Part shown: positions 19,182 to 27,606 of the stretch, in pieces
How positions within the stretch are numbered: position 1 is the stretch's first letter
How the letters are laid out: the number at the start of each line of letters is the position of its first letter
Assembly (NCBI GenBank): GCA_019414045.1
Contig: DXMW01000013.1
Location: 1-64,000, forward strand
DNA length: 64,000 bases
DNA from: Collinsella sp.
GTDB lineage: Bacteria > Actinomycetota > Coriobacteriia > Coriobacteriales > Coriobacteriaceae
Direction of reading: 5' to 3'
Notes under the pieces: generated by a model
Seen by the model: only the letters and a program-made list of their open reading frames with translations
Told to the model about the DNA's origin: nothing
Databases searched by the model: none
Made by a program: the position numbers and the translations under genes

Positions 19182-20426
19182 TTACTCGTGATCTTGGTAA
19201 ATCTCACGCGGAGCAAGCTCAGAATGTTTGCGTTTTAAGGTCTTAGGGGCCTTGTACGTGTTGCTCTCGAAGTCGATGTACTCGGTCTGCTTGAGCAGAC
19301 GCTCAATCATCTCCTCGTGATCAAACAGTTCCCAGGCCTCATGCACGGCATCGAGTTTAGCGTGCGTCTCGGGACGGCGCGGCATAAACAGCGTGCAGCA
19401 GTCGGGAGCGGCCTCAGTCGAGATATCGAACGTACCGATCTCCTCGGCGCGTGCGATGATCTCCTGTTTGTCCGAACCGATGAGAGGACGGAACACGGGA
19501 ATCTTCACGGCTTCGTTGACGGCCATGATGTTCTCAAGCGTTTGGGAGGCAACCTGCCCAAGCGATTCGCCCGTAACGATGGCCCTGGCACCCTCGATGT
19601 GTGCAATGCGCTCGGCAACCGAATACATAATGCGGCGATACATGATCACGCGCAGGTTACTGGGACAGGTGACCGAAATCTCACGCTGGCAGTCGCCAAA
19701 CGGCACCACGTACAGGCGGCCGATCTGGACACCCGGCTCAAGCGCACGGATGATATCCTGCACCAAATACTCGCTCGTATCGGGCGTCTGCGGACGACCG
19801 GAGAAATGCACCGGCACGCAGACCGCGCCGCGACGCGCGAGCATCCAAGTCGCCACCGGAGAATCGATACCCGACGACAGCAGCGTCACGACCTTGCCGG
19901 CAGAACCCACCGGAAGGCCGCCAACGCCGCGCTCGGAGCGCGCATACACGTAGACACTACCCTGAACCACCAGAACGTGCACCATCGCGTCGGGGTCGTG
20001 CATCTGGACCTTTTTATCGGGAAACGCCTCACACAGCACCTCGCCAACCTGTCGATTGATATCGATCGAGGTGAGCTCATAGTCAGTATTGGAGCGCTTG
20101 GCGTGCACCTTAAACGAATCGAAGGAACCAAACTCGCGCAGCGCCTTCACAGCGGCGGCGCAGTACTCCTGCGGGTCGCGATTGGTGTGATACGCCAAAG
20201 ACACACGGGCAACGCCGGGGACGGTGCGGATGACACGCGCCGCCTCGTCGGCCTGATGCTCGTTAAAGGTCACGAGGATATAACCGGAAATTCGAGACAC
20301 GGCGTTCACGGAAAAGGCGGCCAAGGCCGCCTTGATGTTATCCATGAGGATATGCTCAAAATGTGCGCGGTTCTTGCCCTTCAGCCCAACCTCGTGATAG
20401 TGGACTAGGCAGACGCGAGCCGCCAT
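19182..20426 (-). CDS. thiI: tRNA 4-thiouridine synthase ThiI
   Basis: Adenylates U8 of tRNA for sulfur transfer (s4U), and in some bacteria also serves thiazole synthesis. It has 414 residues: an N-terminal ferredoxin-like and THUMP region (about 1-170), then a PP-loop ATP pyrophosphatase domain with SGIDSP at 185-190. There is no C-terminal rhodanese domain, the usual state in Gram-positive bacteria. Sulfur would therefore come directly from a cysteine desulfurase, not seen in this window. The ATG lies directly after rpoZ. Confidence 0.94.
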   Translation of the reverse strand: MAARVCLVHYHEVGLKGKNRAHFEHILMDNIKAALAAFSVNAVSRISGYILVTFNEHQADEAARVIRTVPGVARVSLAYHTNRDPQEYCAAAVKALREFGSFDSFKVHAKRSNTDYELTSIDINRQVGEVLCEAFPDKKVQMHDPDAMVHVLVVQGSVYVYARSERGVGGLPVGSAGKVVTLLSSGIDSPVATWMLARRGAVCVPVHFSGRPQTPDTSEYLVQDIIRALEPGVQIGRLYVVPFGDCQREISVTCPSNLRVIMYRRIMYSVAERIAHIEGARAIVTGESLGQVASQTLENIMAVNEAVKIPVFRPLIGSDKQEIIARAEEIGTFDISTEAAPDCCTLFMPRRPETHAKLDAVHEAWELFDHEEMIERLLKQTEYIDFESNTYKAPKTLKRKHSELAPREIYQDHE

Positions 20427-20708
20427 TTAGGCTTCAGCAACCTTGTGGCCGAGCGCCTTCTCGTAACGGGCCTCATCGTAAGAGATGTCGCCGTCGACAA
20501 TCTCGTCCATAGCCATCGAGATGGTATCGGCACCGGAAAGCCCGATGGTGATGTCATCGACATCCTGGACGGCAAGCACGCGGTTGTGCTGGCCACGCAG
20601 CATGCTATTGATGTCGCAGGCGCGCTTGGAGGCAAGCGAAGCGAGCAGGAAGCGGTTGTGATCGGTCTTCTCCAGAAGATCGTCAATGCAAGGCTTTACA
20701 ACGGACAC
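20427..20708 (-). CDS. rpoZ: RNA polymerase subunit omega
   Basis: Small assembly subunit of RNA polymerase. The 93-residue product starts with GTG (MSVVKPCIDDLLEKTDHNRF). It shows the omega core: RFLLASLASKRACDINSML, a short insertion, and the acidic ISYDEARYEKAL helix. It lies 5 bp downstream of gmk; gmk-rpoZ pairing is one of the most stable bacterial gene pairs and supports the call. Confidence 0.93.
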   Translation of the reverse strand: MSVVKPCIDDLLEKTDHNRFLLASLASKRACDINSMLRGQHNRVLAVQDVDDITIGLSGADTISMAMDEIVDGDISYDEARYEKALGHKVAEA

Positions 20709-20713
20709 GGACC

Positions 20714-21283
20714 TCAGATCCTTTCATGCATATCGAGAACGCGAACGAGCTCATCGGTCGCGCGGTCGAGATCGTCATTCACCACGACGTCGTCGTAGCG
20801 GTCGGCAAGGGCAAGCTCATCGGCGGCGTTTGCCATACGCAGCTCAATCGTCTCGGGCGTCTCGGTACCGCGACCGACTAGACGCTCGCGGAGCACCTCA
20901 AGCGAAGGCGGCTTGATAAAGATCAGCACGGCCTCGGGGAAACGCTCCTTCACCTGCAGGGCGCCCTGGACATCGATCTCCAAAATCAGAGACGAGCCCG
21001 AGGCGAGCTTGGATGTGACCTCGCTCACCAACGTGCCGTAGCAGTTACCGTGGACCTCGGCCCACTCAACAAACTCACCGTTTGCCACGCGGCGGTCGAA
21101 CTCCTCGCGCGTCAGAAAAAAGTAGTTGACGCCGTCGACCTCACCTTTGCGTGGTGCTCGCGTGGTAGCCGAAACCGTCAGACCCAGGTTCGAGCGGCGC
21201 TCGCGCACACGAGTGACGAGCGTACCCTTGCCTGCGCCTGACGGTCCAGAAATCACAAAGAGCTTGGAATCCTGAGCGCTCAC
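20714..21283 (-). CDS. gmk: Guanylate kinase
   Basis: Converts GMP to GDP with ATP, an essential nucleotide step. It has 189 residues. The P-loop GPSGAGKG is at 13-20; the GMP-binding segment is around TRAPRKGEVDGVNYFF and the lid region follows. The GTG start lies directly against the mihF stop codon, so translation is likely coupled. No clear Shine-Dalgarno outside the mihF reading frame is seen. Confidence 0.96.
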   Translation of the reverse strand: MSAQDSKLFVISGPSGAGKGTLVTRVRERRSNLGLTVSATTRAPRKGEVDGVNYFFLTREEFDRRVANGEFVEWAEVHGNCYGTLVSEVTSKLASGSSLILEIDVQGALQVKERFPEAVLIFIKPPSLEVLRERLVGRGTETPETIELRMANAADELALADRYDDVVVNDDLDRATDELVRVLDMHERI

Positions 21284-21592
21284 TTATTTGGTCAGCTGCT
21301 CGAGGAGCTGCTCGCGCTGACGGACGCCGAGGCCCTGGACGCGACGAGTAGCGGAGATACCGAGCTCCTCCATGATCTTGGCGGCCTTGGCCTTGCCATA
21401 GCCGGGGAGAGACTCGATGAGGGTGGAAACCTTCATGCGGGAAGCGATGGGGTCATCGGAGTTGAGCACGGACTCGAGGGACTTCTCGCCCTTCTTGATC
21501 TGCTCGCGAAGCTCAGCGCGGGCGTGACGTGCGGCAGCAGCCTTCTCAAGAGCCTGCTTGCGCTGCTCGTCGGTAAGCTGAGGGAGTGCCAT
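21284..21592 (-). CDS. mihF: Integration host factor, actinobacterial type (mIHF)
   Basis: Nucleoid-associated DNA-binding protein unique to actinobacteria and unrelated to HU/IHF. It compacts DNA and stabilises phage integration. The start is MALPQLTDEQRKQALEKA with GGAGGT before it, giving 102 residues, the usual length of the short form. The C-terminal helix-two-turns-helix region is clear (LIESLPGYGKAKAAKIMEEL, then RRVQGLGVRQREQLLEQL). The mihF-gmk-rpoZ order is diagnostic for actinobacteria. It has its own promoter and a leader hairpin. Confidence 0.96.
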   Translation of the reverse strand: MALPQLTDEQRKQALEKAAAARHARAELREQIKKGEKSLESVLNSDDPIASRMKVSTLIESLPGYGKAKAAKIMEELGISATRRVQGLGVRQREQLLEQLTK

Positions 21593-21633
21593 TCGTACCT
21601 CCAAATAGTTGGGTTATATCTGATTCAATAATT

Positions 21634-21665
21634 GGCATTTTAGCACGTAGAACGTACAAAATGCC
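21634..21665 (-). promoter_or_regulatory. Hairpin in the mihF leader
   Basis: GGCATTTT and AAAATGCC form a perfect 8-bp stem around a 16-base loop in the roughly 80-base mihF leader. It has no T run, so it is probably not a terminator. A role in mRNA stability or autoregulation is inference. Confidence 0.4.
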
Positions 21666-21680
21666 TAATCGCGGCTCCAT

Positions 21681-21709
21681 AGGTTAGACGATACCCGCAA
21701 AAAGTGCAA
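21681..21709 (-). promoter_or_regulatory. Promoter of mihF-gmk-rpoZ-thiI
   Basis: Minus strand -35 TTGCAC (21704-21709), 17-bp spacer, -10 TAACCT (21681-21686). It lies about 90 bp upstream of the mihF ATG and reads towards it. Confidence 0.6.
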
Positions 21710-21728
21710 TATACTGCGCCCAAAGTTA

Positions 21729-21786
21729 AGCCCCTGACCTGCGATTCCACACAAAGGATGGGAAAGTTTACGCAGGCACAGGGGCT
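21729..21786. terminator. Long stem-loop downstream of pyrF
   Basis: AGCCCCTG and CAGGGGCT pair at the base, CCTGCG and CGCAGG pair above a small bulge, and a 27-base loop is left. On the plus strand it exits into TATTTTG; on the minus strand, the pyrF direction, into TTAACTTT. It is probably the end of the pyr operon but an imperfect intrinsic terminator; a small structured RNA is possible. Confidence 0.5.
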
Positions 21787-21831
21787 ATTTTGTGCTAATG
21801 AGACCCAAAAGTGGTGACTTAGGGGAATCTT

Positions 21832-22548
21832 TTACGCGACGTTTTCGACCAGCTCGGCGACGATGGCGTCAAAGGCGGCAACCGGATCGTCGGCACCGGT
21901 GATGGGACGGCCCACCACAATGTGGCTTGCGCCACGCTCGATAGCCTGGGAAGGCGTCGCCACGCGGGACTGGTCACCAAGGGCGGCACCCACCGGACGC
22001 ACACCCGGAGTCACGATCAGGGCATCAGAACCCAGCAGCTCACGCATGTCGTGAGCCTCCATCGGTGAGCACACGATGCCATCGATGCCATTGGCCTGAG
22101 CAAGCTTTGCCAAGCGGGCGGCCTCCTCGGCCACGGGAGACTCGACGCCGATCTCGCTCAAGGCATCCTGATTCATGCTCGTGAGCACGGTGATGGCGAC
22201 GAGCTTGGCGCGGTCCTCACGCGCCTCCTCGGCACCCTCGCGGCAGGCAGCGAGCATAGCACCCGAGCCCAGGCCGTGGACCGAAAGCAGGTCGGCACCG
22301 GCAAGCGAGGCCGAGCGGGCAGCGCCGCGCACCTGATGCGGAATGTCATGGAACTTAAGGTCGAGGAAGACCTTAAAGCCAAGGTCCTTAAAGGTCTTGA
22401 CGATCTGGGGACCCTCAGCGTAATAGAGCGTCATGCCAACCTTGAGCCAGGCGGCATGGCCCGAAAGCTCGTGGGCGAGCTCGAGCGCGCGCTCACGGTC
22501 GCAGTCGAGGGCGACGATAACACGGTCGCGGGCATCATTCTCTAGCAT
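21832..22548 (-). CDS. pyrF: Orotidine 5'-phosphate decarboxylase
   Basis: Last step of UMP synthesis, OMP to UMP. It has 238 residues with a TIM-barrel fold. The catalytic DLKFHDIPHQV motif has Asp63, Lys65 and Asp68, and the phosphate-binding TPGVRP loop lies near the C-terminus. It overlaps the pyrD end by 7 bp and closes the pyr operon. Length and motifs match the Gram-positive type I family. Confidence 0.96.
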   Translation of the reverse strand: MLENDARDRVIVALDCDRERALELAHELSGHAAWLKVGMTLYYAEGPQIVKTFKDLGFKVFLDLKFHDIPHQVRGAARSASLAGADLLSVHGLGSGAMLAACREGAEEAREDRAKLVAITVLTSMNQDALSEIGVESPVAEEAARLAKLAQANGIDGIVCSPMEAHDMRELLGSDALIVTPGVRPVGAALGDQSRVATPSQAIERGASHIVVGRPITGADDPVAAFDAIVAELVENVA

Positions 22549-23465
22549 TCGAAAGCACCCACCAGCTCGTTGATGTCCTTTACGCCCTGGGACTCGGCCC
22601 AGGCCTCGAGCTCATGCGCGATCTTAAGCGAAGCGCACGGATCGACGAAGTTGGCCATGCCGACCGACACGCAGGTGGCGCCGGCCAGGATAAACTCAGC
22701 CGCATCCTCGCCAGTCATGACACCGCCGACACCGTTGATGGGGATATCGACGGCCTGGGCAACCTCCCAGACCATGCGCACGGCGATGTGGTGGCACAGC
22801 GGGCCCGAAAGGCCGCCCTTGGGCTTGGCCACGCGGGACTTGCGGGTATGGACGTCGATGGCCATGCCCTGGATGGAGTTGATGACCGAAAGGCCGTCGG
22901 CGCCGGCAGCCTCGAGGGCCTTGGCGATCTCGGCGACGTTGACCGGCGCCATCTTCACGAACAGCGGCTTATCGGTCACCTTGCGGCAAGCAGCCATAAC
23001 GGAAGAGGCGCCCTCGGGCGTGGAGCCCATGGCGGCACCGCCGGCGGCGATATTAGGGCAGCTCACGTTGATCTCGTAGCCGGCAGCCCAGGGGCACAGC
23101 TCGACATACATCTCGAGTGCGCGGACAAACTCGTCAACGGAGTGACCGGCAACCTGACAGATGACCTGGCAGCCGTCCTTGGACAGCTGTTCGAGCCACG
23201 GACCGGACTCGCGGGCAAAGGCGGCCACGCCGGGGTTCTGAAGGCCCACGGAGTTGATCATACCGCCGGGAATCTCGGCCATGCGGGGCGCGGGATTGCC
23301 GGGCCAGGGCTCGGCAGCGCAACCCTTGGTGGTGATGGCGCCCAGCTGGGAAACATCGAAGAAGTTCTGGAACTGCCAACCGTAGCCAAAGGTACCGGCT
23401 GCGGTGTTAATGGGGTTCTGCATCTTGACGCCGCCGAAATCGACGGCCATGTTCACGGTACCCAC
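22542..23465 (-). CDS. pyrD: Dihydroorotate dehydrogenase B, catalytic subunit
   Basis: FMN enzyme oxidising dihydroorotate to orotate, with PyrK passing electrons to NAD+ (class 1B). Motifs: NPINTAAGTFGYG near the start, ISCPNIAAGG (written VSCPNIAAGG here), the Lys-containing FVKMAPV strand and the INGVGGVMTGEDA phosphate site. The start is uncertain. GTG 23465 overlaps the pyrK stop by one base and has AAGGTGG upstream; ATG 23450 (MAVDFGGVKM) fits the family start but lacks a ribosome site. GTG gives 307 residues and ATG 302. Confidence 0.93.
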   Translation of the reverse strand: MGTVNMAVDFGGVKMQNPINTAAGTFGYGWQFQNFFDVSQLGAITTKGCAAEPWPGNPAPRMAEIPGGMINSVGLQNPGVAAFARESGPWLEQLSKDGCQVICQVAGHSVDEFVRALEMYVELCPWAAGYEINVSCPNIAAGGAAMGSTPEGASSVMAACRKVTDKPLFVKMAPVNVAEIAKALEAAGADGLSVINSIQGMAIDVHTRKSRVAKPKGGLSGPLCHHIAVRMVWEVAQAVDIPINGVGGVMTGEDAAEFILAGATCVSVGMANFVDPCASLKIAHELEAWAESQGVKDINELVGAFEC

Positions 23466-24256
23466 TAGAAGACCACCACCTTGGAAGCATCGAACACGGG
23501 GCCGCACATACAAGCACCCTTCATACCGTCGACCGTCTCGACATTGCAGGTGTTGCAGGCGCCAAAGCCACAGCTCATCATGCGCTCGAGCGACACCTCG
23601 CAGTACACACCGGCCTCGGCGGCAGCGGCGGCGACTTTCTTCATCATGACGGCGGGGCCGCAGCTGGCCACGTAGTCGTAGCCGCCCTCGCCGAGCAGCT
23701 CGGCTGCCGGATCGGTGCAAAAACCGTGCGTACCCAGCGTACCGTCGTCGGTGCACACGTTAACCGTGGCGCCCAGCGCGCGGAACTCATCGACACCCAC
23801 GGCCTTGGACGCGGTGCCAAAGCCCAAGCACACGTCCACATCAACACCCTGCTCGGCAAGCATACCGGCAAGGCACAGCACAGGCGGAACGCCGATGCCA
23901 CCGGCGACGAGCAGGGCCTTCCTGGTGCCCTCGGGTACCATCCAGCCACGGCCACCGGGGCCCAGCAGGTTAGAGGTGGAGCCAGGGCCCATCTGGGACA
24001 AACGACGGGTATCGTCACCCACGACGGCGTACCACAGCTCGACGGTGCCGGCCTCGGCGTCGGCGCGGTAGTAGCTCAGGGGCACGCGAAGCAGCGAGGA
24101 CGCATCGCCGGGTACGGCGATGTTCACAAACTGACCGGGCTTGAGCGCACTTGCAAGCTTGGGGGCCGAGATGACGAGCAAGAAGATGCCGTCGGCAATC
24201 TCCCGGTTCGAGACGACCTCGAAGTCGTGCATGCGTGCAGTGGAAGGTGTGGGCAT
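23465..24256 (-). CDS. pyrK: Dihydroorotate dehydrogenase B, electron transfer subunit
   Basis: FAD/[2Fe-2S] subunit linking PyrD to NAD+. The start is MPTPSTARMHDFEVVSNR with GGAG five bases before, giving 263 residues. Order: FAD-binding beta-barrel (RVPLSYYRAD), NAD-binding domain (ALLVAGGIGVPPVL), and a C-terminal [2Fe-2S] site with clustered cysteines in MMSCGFGACNTCNVE and KGACMCGPVF. It shares one base with the pyrD start. The pyrK-pyrD pair indicates an NAD-linked, not quinone-linked, enzyme, as expected for an anaerobe. Confidence 0.95.
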   Translation of the reverse strand: MPTPSTARMHDFEVVSNREIADGIFLLVISAPKLASALKPGQFVNIAVPGDASSLLRVPLSYYRADAEAGTVELWYAVVGDDTRRLSQMGPGSTSNLLGPGGRGWMVPEGTRKALLVAGGIGVPPVLCLAGMLAEQGVDVDVCLGFGTASKAVGVDEFRALGATVNVCTDDGTLGTHGFCTDPAAELLGEGGYDYVASCGPAVMMKKVAAAAAEAGVYCEVSLERMMSCGFGACNTCNVETVDGMKGACMCGPVFDASKVVVF

Positions 24257-24348
24257 AGACGCTCCAATCCCCCATGCGGTTGCATGGTCCAAACGAATAG
24301 AAAGCGCGGCACCGCAAGGGCGCCGCGCACAAAAGCGATAAGGCTATG

Positions 24349-25638
24349 CTAGCAGATGCAGCCGTCAGCAAGCGTCTGCTTACCGCCGACAAACACATCG
24401 GTGGCACGACCGGTGAGCGTGCGGCCGGCAAAACCGGAGTTCTCGGCGCGCGACTCGTAACCGTCCTCGCCAACCGTCCAGGTTGCGGAGGGGTCGAACA
24501 CGGTCAGGTCGGCGACAGAGCCCGCCTTGACCTGAACCTGGTCGAGGCCCAGGATCTCACGCGGCTTGATGGCCATGAGCTCGACCATGCGAGCCATGCT
24601 CATCTTGCCCGTGTTGACCAGCTCGGTAAGCACAAGCGACAGCGAGGTCTCGAGGCCGATCATGCCAAAGGGCGCAAGCTCGAACTCGCGGGCCTTCTCC
24701 CACGGGGTGTGGGGAGCGTGATCGGTGACGATAACGTCGACGGTACCGTCGATGACACCCTGACGGATGGCCTCGGCGTCCTCGTCGGTGCGAAGCGGCG
24801 GATTGACCTTGAGCGAGGTGTTGTAGGTCTCATCCAGGTCGTTCTCGGTCAGGAACATATGGTGCGGGGTAGCCTCGCAGGTCACCTGGACACCGGCGGC
24901 CTTACCGGCTCGCACGAGTTCCAGGCCATGAGCGGTGGAGATGTGCTGGATGTGCAGCTTGGCACCGGTCAGCTTGGCGATCTCGATATCGCGAGCGATC
25001 TGCAGCTCCTCGCCTGCCGCCGGCCAGCCCTCGAGGGCCAGACGGGTCGAGACCTTGCCCTCGTTGATCTGACCGTGACCGACCAGATCCTCGTCCTGGC
25101 AGTGGCTCATAAAGACCTTGCCGAACATCTTGCCGTAGTCCATGCAGCGACGGAGCATGCCCGCGCCCTGCACGCCACGACCGTCGTCAGTGAAGGCGAC
25201 GGCGCCGTGGGCGACCATATCGCCCATCTCGGACATGGCCTCGCCCTTAAGACCGCGGGTCATGGCGCCCGACGGATAGACGCGGCAGTGGCCGACCTCG
25301 GCAGCGCGGGACTTAACGAACTCAACGACGGTGCCGTTATCGGTGACGGGATCGGTGTTGGGCATGGCGCACACGCCGGTGAAGCCGCCCTTGGCAGCAG
25401 CGCGGGTGCCACTCTCGATGTCCTCTTTGACCTCGTAGCCAGGCTCGCGCAGATGCACGTGCATATCCACCAGGCCGGGGACGAGATACTTGCCGGAAAG
25501 GTCGCGGACCTCGACTCCCTCGGCGGCGAGGTTCTCGCCGACCTCGGCGATCTTGTCACCGTCGATCAGGACGTCGACGACACCGTCAAGCTCGACAGAC
25601 GGATCGACGACGTGGGCATTCTTAAGAAGCAAGGCCAT
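24349..25638 (-). CDS. pyrC: Dihydroorotase
   Basis: Zinc amidohydrolase that cyclises carbamoyl-aspartate to dihydroorotate. The start is MALLLKNAHVVDPSVEL with GGAGGTG upstream; it overlaps the pyrB end by 17 bp. The 429 residues fit the class I (Gram-positive) dihydroorotase, with the metal site VDMHVHLREPG and the TDHAPHTPWEK loop that carries the catalytic Asp. About 90 bp separate it from pyrK, the largest internal gap in the operon. Confidence 0.96.
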   Translation of the reverse strand: MALLLKNAHVVDPSVELDGVVDVLIDGDKIAEVGENLAAEGVEVRDLSGKYLVPGLVDMHVHLREPGYEVKEDIESGTRAAAKGGFTGVCAMPNTDPVTDNGTVVEFVKSRAAEVGHCRVYPSGAMTRGLKGEAMSEMGDMVAHGAVAFTDDGRGVQGAGMLRRCMDYGKMFGKVFMSHCQDEDLVGHGQINEGKVSTRLALEGWPAAGEELQIARDIEIAKLTGAKLHIQHISTAHGLELVRAGKAAGVQVTCEATPHHMFLTENDLDETYNTSLKVNPPLRTDEDAEAIRQGVIDGTVDVIVTDHAPHTPWEKAREFELAPFGMIGLETSLSLVLTELVNTGKMSMARMVELMAIKPREILGLDQVQVKAGSVADLTVFDPSATWTVGEDGYESRAENSGFAGRTLTGRATDVFVGGKQTLADGCIC

Positions 25639-26578
25639 TATCGGCACCTCCAAGCAGCAGATACAGGATAGCCATACGCACGCAGATGCCGGCGTAGACC
25701 TGCTCCAGGATGACGGAGCGTTGCGGGTGGTCGGCCATGTAGGAGTCGAACTCGACACCGCGGTTGATGGGGCCCGGGTGACAGATGATCGCATCGGGCT
25801 TCATGAGCTTCTCGCGGTCCTTGGTCAGACCGAAAAGCTTGTGGTACTCGCGAATCGTGGGGAACGGTGCGCCCTCGAGGCGCTCCTGCTGCACGCGCAG
25901 CATGTAGACGACGTCCAGCTCGGGCAGGACGGAATCGAGATCGCTCGTCACGTGGTCGCAGCCCAGGACCTCGGGTGCCGGCGGCAACAGCGTGCCGGGG
26001 GCGACGGCATAGGTCTCGCAGCCCATGATCTTAAGGGCGGGGATCAGCGAGCCGCAGACACGGGAGTGGGAGATGTCGCCGACGACGGCGACCTTCAGAC
26101 CATGGAAGTCACCCTTGTGCTGCCAAATGGTGTACAGGTCGAGCAGGGCCTGCGTGGGGTGGTTGTGCTTGCCGTCGCCGGCGCAGATAACGCTCGCGGG
26201 CGAGTTCTGCGTGACGATATAAGGCGCGCCGGCGTGCTTATCGCGCACGACGATGCAGTCGATCTTATAAGCGTTGAGGGTCTCGACGGTATCGACGAGG
26301 CTCTCGCCCTTGACCGTAGAGGTCGAGGAGCCGCCAAAGTTGAGGCTGTCGGCCGAAAGACGCTTCTCGGCGAGCTCGAAGGAGCTGCGGGTGCGCGTCG
26401 AGGGCTCGTTGAACATGTTGACGATGGTCTTGCCCTTGAGCGTGGGGACCTTCTTGATCGCACGCTCGTTGACCTCGGAGAACGCCTTGGCGGTCTCGAG
26501 GATGAGCTTAATATCCTCTTCGGAGTACTCGGTAATGTCGATCAGGTGCTTATGGTTGAACGCCACGGTACTACTCAC
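25622..26578 (-). CDS. pyrB: Aspartate carbamoyltransferase, catalytic subunit
   Basis: Joins carbamoyl phosphate and aspartate. It has 318 residues with the carbamoyl-phosphate loop EPSTRTRSSFE, the HPTQALLDLYT aspartate-domain motif, and the CHPGPINRGVEF region near the end. There is no pyrI regulatory-chain gene beside it, so allosteric control by a PyrI partner is unlikely; regulation falls to PyrR. It overlaps pyrR by 8 bp. Confidence 0.97.
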   Translation of the reverse strand: MSSTVAFNHKHLIDITEYSEEDIKLILETAKAFSEVNERAIKKVPTLKGKTIVNMFNEPSTRTRSSFELAEKRLSADSLNFGGSSTSTVKGESLVDTVETLNAYKIDCIVVRDKHAGAPYIVTQNSPASVICAGDGKHNHPTQALLDLYTIWQHKGDFHGLKVAVVGDISHSRVCGSLIPALKIMGCETYAVAPGTLLPPAPEVLGCDHVTSDLDSVLPELDVVYMLRVQQERLEGAPFPTIREYHKLFGLTKDREKLMKPDAIICHPGPINRGVEFDSYMADHPQRSVILEQVYAGICVRMAILYLLLGGADNGLAS

Positions 26579-27155
26579 CTCCCAGCGGCGCGGAGCCCAC
26601 GTGGGAACCCGGCGCGACGTCGTTGATCTCGACAGCGGTACGGCCGTCGACTTCCTTCATATATAGGTGCACGTTCTCCTCGTGCGACGAGGGAACGTTC
26701 TTGCCGACAAAGTCCGGCGAGATGGGAAGCTCGCGGTGACCGCGGTCAACGAGAACTGCCAGCTCAATGCGGCTCGGACGGCCCAGATCCATGACGGCGT
26801 CCAGAGCGGCGCGAATGGTACGGCCCGTGTACAGGATGTCGTCCACCAGCACGACGCGCTTGCCGTCGACGCTAAAGGGAATGTTGGTGGCGTGGATCGC
26901 GGGAGCGAAATTGGTCGCATAGTCATCGCGATAGAAGCTGATGTCGAGGCTACCGAGCGGAACTTCGACGCCCTCGATCTCCTTGATCTCCTCAGCGAGC
27001 TTCTTTGCCAGAAGGTCGCCGCGCGTGACGATGCCGACCAGAGCGAGGTCTTCACAGCCCTCGTTGCGCTCGAGAATCTCGTGCGCGATGCGGGTCATCG
27101 CTCGATTGACGGCGGTCTCGTCCATGATGACCGCCTTGGGGGAAGTCGTGCCCAT
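26571..27155 (-). CDS. pyrR: Pyrimidine operon attenuator / uracil phosphoribosyltransferase PyrR
   Basis: UMP-responsive RNA-binding regulator that promotes termination in pyr leaders and retains some UPRTase activity. It has 194 residues with the PRPP-binding motif VVLVDDILYTGRTIR, and RGDLLAKKLAEEI in the N-terminal half. First gene of the operon, preceded by a hairpin with a T run, the expected arrangement for self-attenuation. The first codons (GTTSPKAVIMDETAVNR) align with the family start. Confidence 0.96.
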   Translation of the reverse strand: MGTTSPKAVIMDETAVNRAMTRIAHEILERNEGCEDLALVGIVTRGDLLAKKLAEEIKEIEGVEVPLGSLDISFYRDDYATNFAPAIHATNIPFSVDGKRVVLVDDILYTGRTIRAALDAVMDLGRPSRIELAVLVDRGHRELPISPDFVGKNVPSSHEENVHLYMKEVDGRTAVEINDVAPGSHVGSAPLGGE

Positions 27156-27193
27156 CGATCTCCTTCCTCACATGTCTTGACTGCTGACACAGT

Positions 27194-27233
27194 CAAAAAA
27201 ATAGATGCCCGACCGCTCAAAGCGGACCAGACA
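27194..27233 (-). promoter_or_regulatory. Leader terminator (attenuator) of the pyr operon
   Basis: Minus strand: a stem of about 11 bp with one bulged U (GTCTGGTCCGCT with AGCGGTCGGGC, loop TTG) is followed by ATCTA and then TTTTTTT. It lies 40 bp upstream of the pyrR start codon, so termination here would silence the operon. A canonical PyrR binding loop was not matched base for base, so PyrR control is inference from location. Confidence 0.55.
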
Positions 27234-27309
27234 CCCACAGGAAGGGCTGCTCATTGGCAGCTATGTAATTCCATGTGGGTATCTCGTACCCCTTTAATGG
27301 TCAAGTGAT

Positions 27310-27338
27310 AGTGTAGCCAACCTCGAGCCTAATTGCGA
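27310..27338 (-). promoter_or_regulatory. Possible pyr operon promoter
   Basis: Minus strand -10 TACACT (27310-27315) with a weak -35 TCGCAA (27333-27338) at 17 bp. It would give a leader of roughly 150 bases that includes the attenuator. The weak -35 makes this tentative. The rest of 27156-27606 holds the rpmB promoters and nothing else that I recognise. Confidence 0.3.
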
Positions 27339-27408
27339 GCATAAATACAAAGCAATCCGAAAACGGAGCCCAACGCACCATAAACCTATATATATTTGTG
27401 GGACGAGC

Positions 27409-27437
27409 TTGAAAACCTTGTTGCGAGCTGGCATAAT
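27409..27437 (+). promoter_or_regulatory. Promoter P1 upstream of rpmB
   Basis: -35 TTGAAA (27409-27414), 17-bp spacer, -10 CATAAT (27432-27437). This is a near-consensus sigma-A type promoter reading towards rpmB, about 160 bp upstream of its start. Confidence 0.6.
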
Positions 27438-27543
27438 CCCCTCTGCCGCACGCAAATCGGATCTACGTCCAGGGCCGTGGCGTGGGCACTATCGCCAAAA
27501 GAGAAATATCTCTGTGTAGATTACGCACAGGGATCTGCTTCTG

Positions 27544-27552
27544 TGCTATAGT
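27544..27552 (+). promoter_or_regulatory. Extended -10 promoter P2 of rpmB
   Basis: TGCTATAGT is an extended -10 element 55 bp before the rpmB ATG, without a good -35. Two promoters in series would fit a ribosomal protein gene. Confidence 0.55.
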
Positions 27553-27606
27553 TCAGGCTTGTTTGTTAACGCGACATGTTCGTTTGTCGCCCAAGGAGGG
27601 TCAGTT

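Noticed and set aside
22542..23756. Extended pyrD reading frame of 404 codons
   Set aside because: The first 100 codons overlap pyrK out of frame and read as Arg/Cys-rich nonsense; the real start is at 23465 or 23450.
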